Shown: piece by piece, positions 33,351 through 36,724 of the stretch
Numbering within the stretch: position 1 is the first letter of the stretch
How the letters are laid out: each line of letters starts with the position of its first letter
Assembly: GCA_014190575.1 (NCBI GenBank)
Contig: BJGQ01000032.1
Span: forward strand, 1 to 36,724
Source: Bacteroidota bacterium
GTDB taxonomy: Bacteria; Bacteroidota; Bacteroidia; Chitinophagales; UBA10324
Direction of reading: 5' to 3'
Length of the DNA stretch: 36,724 nucleotides
Program-made: the position numbers and the translations under genes
The notes under the pieces: generated by a model
Told to the model about the DNA's origin: nothing
Seen by the model: only the letters and a program-made list of their open reading frames with translations
Databases searched by the model: none

Positions 33351-34733
33351 CTACCACCGCTTTCTTCCGCTGCTGCTGTGATTACTTCCACTGCTCGTGC
33401 TGCTTCCGCTGCGACCTTCACCACTTGTGTGACTGTGACCGCTTCCGCTTCTTTCACCACTGCGTGTTCCGCTTCCACTGCTTCTGCCACCTGAAGAATT
33501 ACTTCTTCCTCTACTTGCCCCCGAACGAAATCCTGAATTCGAATTTCTTCGTTGCGCCGATGGCTTCCGAACAAAATTCAAAGGCATGTCATCAACCGAA
33601 ATTGCATACGGATGGTCAGTAATAACCGGAATCGGTTTACCAATCAATTTGTTTATGTCTTTCAATTCTCCCAACTCCTCCGAGTCGCAAAACGATAAAG
33701 CAACTCCGCTCAATCCTGCTCTGCCTGTTCTGCCAATGCGGTGAACATAAGTTTCAGCCACATTCGGCATATCGAAATTTATTACATGCGATAATTCATC
33801 CACATCAATTCCACGCGCTGCTATATCAGTAGCAATCAAGACCTTTATTTTTCCTGTTTTAAAATTGGTTAATGCACGCTGCCGGTTGTTCTGTGATTTA
33901 TTTCCATGTATTGCTTCAGCATGAATGTGCACACGAATTAATTCTTTCACAATCTTATCCGCTCCGTGCTTGGTGCGGGTAAATACCAAAGCTGATTTTA
34001 TGGTTTCATCTTTCAGTATATGAATCAACAGATTTTTTTTCTGCTCGCGCTCCACATAATAAAGTCCTTGTGTGATTGCTTCCACCGTTGTTGACTGCGG
34101 AGTCACTTCCACTTTTTCTGGCTTCACTAAAATAGTATCTGCTAACTTTTGAATTTCAGGTGGCATGGTAGCAGAGAAAAACAAAGTCTGCCGCTTATGT
34201 GGCAACTTCGCAATCACCCGTTTCACATCCTGCAAAAATCCCATATCAAGCATACGGTCAGCTTCATCCAGCACAAAAAATTCAATATGCTGCAGGTTCA
34301 CATGCCGTTGCTGCATTAAATCAAGCAAGCGGCCGGGCGTGGCAATTAAAATATCAATACCGTTTCGCAGCGCAATCACCTGCGAGTGTTGCGATACTCC
34401 ACCGAATATTACCAAGTTCCGGCTGTCAACAAATTTTCCGTAAGTCGAAAAACTTTCCTGAATCTGAATCGCCAGTTCCCGTGTTGGAGTCAGCACAAGC
34501 GCCTTAATGTTGCGGTGCCCTTTATCGTTGTGCATACCGCTGTTCAGCAATTGTAAAATCGGAATGGCGAATGCTGCAGTTTTTCCTGTTCCTGTTTGTG
34601 CGCAACCCAGCAAATCTTTATGTTTTAATATAATCGGAATCGCTTGTTCCTGAATGGGGGTTGGTGTAGTGTACCCTGTTGTTTTTAAAGCCCTCAGGAT
34701 AGGCTCAATTAAATGTAAGTTCTCGAATGACAT
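33351..34733 (-). CDS. rhlE: DEAD-box ATP-dependent RNA helicase, RhlE-like, with Ser/Gly/Arg-rich tail
   Basis: The 460-residue cytoplasmic protein unwinds RNA duplexes using ATP, in ribosome assembly or mRNA decay and often under cold stress. The motifs are complete: Q motif GYTTPTPIQ (20-28), motif I AQTGTGKT (45-52), Ia TPTRELA (82-88), DEAD (156-159), SAT (187-189), ATDIAARGID and HRIGRTGRAG. The core ends near residue 395. The last 65 residues are a low-complexity tail of Ser, Gly, Arg and His (RGRSNSSGGRSSG, GRKRW at the end), which in related helicases aids RNA binding or clustering. RhlE is the closest named group by motif style and tail; CsdA/DeaD types carry a longer folded C-terminus that is absent here. 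The gene is monocistronic. Confidence 0.93.
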   Translation of the reverse strand: MSFENLHLIEPILRALKTTGYTTPTPIQEQAIPIILKHKDLLGCAQTGTGKTAAFAIPILQLLNSGMHNDKGHRNIKALVLTPTRELAIQIQESFSTYGKFVDSRNLVIFGGVSQHSQVIALRNGIDILIATPGRLLDLMQQRHVNLQHIEFFVLDEADRMLDMGFLQDVKRVIAKLPHKRQTLFFSATMPPEIQKLADTILVKPEKVEVTPQSTTVEAITQGLYYVEREQKKNLLIHILKDETIKSALVFTRTKHGADKIVKELIRVHIHAEAIHGNKSQNNRQRALTNFKTGKIKVLIATDIAARGIDVDELSHVINFDMPNVAETYVHRIGRTGRAGLSGVALSFCDSEELGELKDINKLIGKPIPVITDHPYAISVDDMPLNFVRKPSAQRRNSNSGFRSGASRGRSNSSGGRSSGSGTRSGERSGSGHSHTSGEGRSGSSTSSGSNHSSSGRKRW

Positions 34734-34910
34734 TGTGTTGTTCTTGTAAATTAAATTGTTTTGTGATTATTAAAATGATGGTAAACCGTTTTTGATTGAA
34801 TATAATATAGAGACGGCTCTTAATAAGATTTCAATCTATTGTGTTGTGCCGCCAAAAGTAGGCTATAAAAAATGAAACCAGTTTTTTCAGGGCAAGTCAC
34901 CATTTTTTTT

Positions 34911-34930
34911 GTCATCCTGAGTTTATCGAA
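34911..34930 (+). repeat. GTCATCCTGAG-type dispersed element (single copy)
   Basis: The 20-base core starts GTCATCCTGAG and ends TATCGAA. It resembles a dispersed sequence (GTCATCCTGAGC...TCGAAGGA) that I recall from intergenic regions of many Bacteroidota and other genomes. Only one copy is present here, so this rests on recollection. Confidence 0.4.
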
Positions 34931-35181
34931 AGACAAAAAAATGCTGTCAGGCTTTCCCTTCCAATCTTTTTATTGATTACAATAAAAAGTATTTCCAGTT
35001 CAATCCTTCTTGCGGCATACGCACTCATATGCAGCTATATTTTTTAGCCTTTGTTGGTGAGTTAACAAACCGAAAGTTTCGGCGAGTCGATACAACCATC
35101 GCTGTGCAAATTCATCTAGTAGATTGAAATTATTTTACAAGAATGTTTTTTTACTGCCTGAAGATATTCCGCAACAATTAT

Positions 35182-35193
35182 ATTACCGGTAAT
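35182..35193. repeat. Perfect 12-bp palindrome
   Basis: ATTACCGGTAAT reads the same on both strands and sits 19 bases before the tandem repeat. Its half-site GGTAAT recurs inside repeat units 1 and 2. It could bind a dimeric regulator, or just be a decayed part of the repeat. Confidence 0.4.
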
Positions 35194-35212
35194 TTTACTA
35201 TTGTAACATTCC

Positions 35213-35401
35213 ACAGCATTCATATTCCCTGCTACCAATTTGCTTTATTAGGTAATATCCCCGTGGTAATCAGTTACAGCATTTATATTACATGCTACCA
35301 ATTTGCTGTAACATGTAATATTCTACTGGTAATAAGTTATGGCATCTATATTCCTTGCTACCAATTTGCTGTAACATGAAATATTCCTGCTGTAACATGT
35401 C
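35213..35401. repeat. 63-bp tandem repeat, three copies
   Basis: Units at 35213-35275, 35276-35338 and 35339-35401 each have the order AYRGCATYYATATTMCWTGC, then TACCAATTTGCT, then a GTAATATTC-like block. The core GCTACCAATTTGCT is identical in all three; the last third varies more, and unit 3 ends in a second copy of TGCTGTAACATG. A partial fourth start (ACCGCATT, 35402-35409) follows. Copies are contiguous with no spacers, so this is not a CRISPR. Units 2 and 3 share the TGCTGTAACATG block that unit 1 has lost. Confidence 0.82.
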
Positions 35402-35462
35402 ACCGCATTAAAATTTCATGTTATTTTTTTGAGTTGGAAAATAATTTCTTCAAAATTTTAAG

Positions 35463-35486
35463 AAAAAAAGGGCTTTGTTAAACCCT
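35463..35486 (-). terminator. Rho-independent terminator after the small barrel protein gene
   Basis: On the minus strand AGGGTTT pairs with AAGCCCT-type sequence over 7 bp (one G-U) with an AACA loop, followed directly by seven T. It lies 43 bases after the stop at 35529. Confidence 0.7.
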
Positions 35487-35528
35487 ACATAAAAATTTTC
35501 AAATACGAAGGTTTCATAGCATTTCTTT

Positions 35529-36152
35529 TCAGAAATTATAATTGATACCTAAACTTAAAACTTTAGGTACTTGAAACCAACCGTTGTTTGAAAATAAATA
35601 GCCACCATCCGTTTTATATAGCGGATACTTTATTCCATAAGTCATCGCCATCAGACTTGCATCCACTGAAATTCTTTTACAAGGGTAGAATTCGAAATTC
35701 AAATCCGCTCCTACAGAATATTTTTTACTGTTCTCAAATACAATGAATGGGGAGGATTTTCCTTCCACTTTCGTATGTGAGAAATAAAAATCAAGTGAAG
35801 GTGTAAAAAAAAATCTTGGAAATATTTTCAATTTATAATCTACTCCTGCTGATAAAAGCATATTCAATGGACTTGATTTGAATAATTGGTTATTAGAATT
35901 TGCCGTTTCGAAATAATTATAAACATATCCGGCATTCAGGTAAAGTTTTTTGCAAAGAGCATGCTCGTAAGAGATTTGAATTTGAGGTGTTGAAAAAAAT
36001 CCGTTGGTTAATGATTGCACCTCATTACCAAAATAAATCATTTCTAATCCCAGCGAATTCTTCTTCAACAACGAATCTGTTTTTGCTTGCTGTGCATTTG
36101 CAGAAAAGCAAAAAACACAAATAATTAAAAATGAAAGTCGGAATTTTTTCAC
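35529..36152 (-). CDS. Small outer-membrane beta-barrel protein
   Basis: GTG at 36152 is preferred because it begins [21 protein letters not shown], a clean signal peptide; an in-frame ATG at 36257 would add 35 residues, bury the signal and overlap the divergent gene. The 207-residue protein then shows alternating strands such as [34 protein letters not shown] and [18 protein letters not shown]. It ends in LSLGINYNF, the aromatic C-terminal signature used by the BAM machinery. It is an 8- to 10-stranded barrel of unknown role, possibly an OmpW/OmpA-like structural or pore protein. It shares an 82-base divergent promoter region with the BNR protein gene, and a terminator follows it. Confidence 0.72.
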   Translation of the reverse strand: MKKFRLSFLIICVFCFSANAQQAKTDSLLKKNSLGLEMIYFGNEVQSLTNGFFSTPQIQISYEHALCKKLYLNAGYVYNYFETANSNNQLFKSSPLNMLLSAGVDYKLKIFPRFFFTPSLDFYFSHTKVEGKSSPFIVFENSKKYSVGADLNFEFYPCKRISVDASLMAMTYGIKYPLYKTDGGYLFSNNGWFQVPKVLSLGINYNF

Positions 36153-36234
36153 TGTGATAAAAATATTTAAATATTCGAAAACTGAATTGTTTTTTTCTTC
36201 CATCTTTGAACCAACCACAATTTCAAATTCTTCA

Positions 36235-36724
36235 ATGAATAAGATTCTCTTAATCACTCTGCTCTCCTTTACTGTTACATTTTGTTATTCACAGAAATCC
36301 CTTTCCACCCGTCCTTCTCCTTCGTCCCTAAAAACCAAGACGCAAACTTTTTCTCTCGAGCAAGATGATTACTCACTCTTAACACAAAGTTTGCGCTGGC
36401 GCTGCATCGGTCCGTTTCGTGGCGGAAGAAGTTTAGCGGTGTGCGGTGTGCGCGGCAACAATCAGATATACTATTTCGGAGCAGTGGGTGGTGGTATTTG
36501 GAAAACCACCAATGGCGGCACTGATTGGTCTTGCATCAGCGACACTACATTTAAAAGCAGCAGCGTGGGAGCCATAACCGTTGCACCGAGTGATGCGAAT
36601 ATTATTTATGTCGGCATGGGCGAAGTGGAAATGAGAAATAATATTTCGTTCGGTGATGGAATGTACAAGTCAACTGATGCGGGTAAAACATGGAAGCACA
36701 TTGGTCTTGAAAAAACTTATGCCA
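36235..36724 (+). CDS. Secreted BNR/sortilin (VPS10)-like repeat protein, 3' truncated by window end
   Basis: Reading starts at ATG 36235 with a signal peptide ([20 protein letters not shown]) and stays open to the last base, giving the first 163 residues. [13 protein letters not shown] (53-65) is the conserved opening of a large family of secreted propeller proteins, often annotated as glycosyl hydrolase or sialidase-like. BNR/Asp-box repeats follow: [11 protein letters not shown] (88-98) and [11 protein letters not shown] (143-153). Proteins with this opening usually run to about 1000 residues; most of this one is missing. Enzyme activity cannot be claimed, since many family members are annotated only by the fold. 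It is divergent from the small barrel gene. Confidence 0.85.
   Translation, partial: MNKILLITLLSFTVTFCYSQKSLSTRPSPSSLKTKTQTFSLEQDDYSLLTQSLRWRCIGPFRGGRSLAVCGVRGNNQIYYFGAVGGGIWKTTNGGTDWSCISDTTFKSSSVGAITVAPSDANIIYVGMGEVEMRNNISFGDGMYKSTDAGKTWKHIGLEKTYA

Larger units (their letters stand above)
34734..35528. other. Long intergenic region (795 bases) without a credible gene
   Basis: It separates the helicase from the small barrel protein gene, both on the minus strand. 34734-34910 is probably the helicase promoter region, with no clear consensus. A GTCATCCTGAG element lies at 34911-34930. A 63-bp tandem repeat fills 35213-35401 and a terminator lies at 35463-35486. The short open frame across the repeat is a by-product of its period, a multiple of three. 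Confidence 0.65.

Noticed and set aside
33299-33622. His/Cys-rich open frame on the plus strand opposite the helicase tail
   Set aside because: It is a mirror of the Ser/Gly/Arg-rich codons on the coding strand and lacks any sign of its own gene.
35143-35379. Open frame of 78 codons across the tandem repeat
   Set aside because: Its 21-residue periodicity comes from the 63-bp DNA repeat; it has no signal, no domain and no recognisable start context.
35213-35401. CRISPR array
   Set aside because: Units are directly contiguous, diverged and without spacers, and no cas gene is nearby.

Overview
The window is a stretch of AT-rich chromosome from a member of the Bacteroidota, probably an environmental or uncultured lineage. 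The main support is that six genes encode secreted proteins with a signal peptide and a C-terminal type IX secretion (T9SS) sorting domain (the FPNP/YPNP-type start followed by a GIYF/GTYI-type end). Other support comes from SprB repeats, the ECF sigma factor/barrel-protein pair, a HYC_CC_PP-like small protein, a TonB receptor with an N-terminal carboxypeptidase-regulatory domain, the absence of clear Shine-Dalgarno sequences, and TAnnTTTG-type promoter candidates. No tRNA, rRNA, CRISPR array, insertion sequence or phage gene was seen.

Layout. 1-3504: the end of a biotin carboxylase gene, a secreted serine hydrolase of the beta-lactamase fold, and the CCA-adding enzyme on the opposite strand. 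3648-9588: three co-oriented secreted T9SS proteins: a small protein whose signal peptide is cut off by one extra base, a five-heme cytochrome c, and a large FG-GAP/ASPIC-UnbV beta-propeller protein with an unusual inserted module. 9775-12347: polyphosphate kinase 1 and a YetF-type membrane protein. 12501-14879: a large periplasmic protein with a degenerate CAP-like region and an OmpA-like region. 15066-16528: a DMT permease overlapping an IMPACT/YigZ protein. 16535-20418: two tandem paralogous sulfatases bound for the T9SS, one carrying SprB repeats. 20463-22702: an SCP2 domain protein, then an ECF sigma factor overlapping a membrane-spanning protein that ends in a barrel-like domain. 22883-24991: a secreted prolyl oligopeptidase, closed by a perfect 14-bp bidirectional terminator. 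25128-28161: a three-gene metal-handling unit (cysteine-rich small protein, TonB receptor, exported HMA protein). 28193-29169: an unknown secreted protein broken by one missing base. 29416-32898: a large PKD/SprB/SdrD-like T9SS surface protein. 33351-34733: a DEAD-box RNA helicase. 34734-35528: a long non-coding stretch holding a 63-bp tandem repeat. 35529-36724: a small barrel protein divergent from a BNR/sortilin-like secreted protein that runs off the end.

The common theme is export. Much of the coding capacity serves the outer membrane and cell exterior: proteolysis, desulfation, electron transfer or heme display, and adhesion. The T9SS machinery, the sulfatase-maturing enzyme and cytochrome c maturation genes must lie elsewhere in the genome. 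The most promising leads are the metal operon, whose TonB receptor has only two cysteines, placed next to each other in the plug; the extracellular pentaheme cytochrome beside the propeller protein; and the sigma-factor-linked trans-envelope protein. Two independent single-base frameshifts at homopolymers may be real inactivation or, just as likely, sequencing indels.
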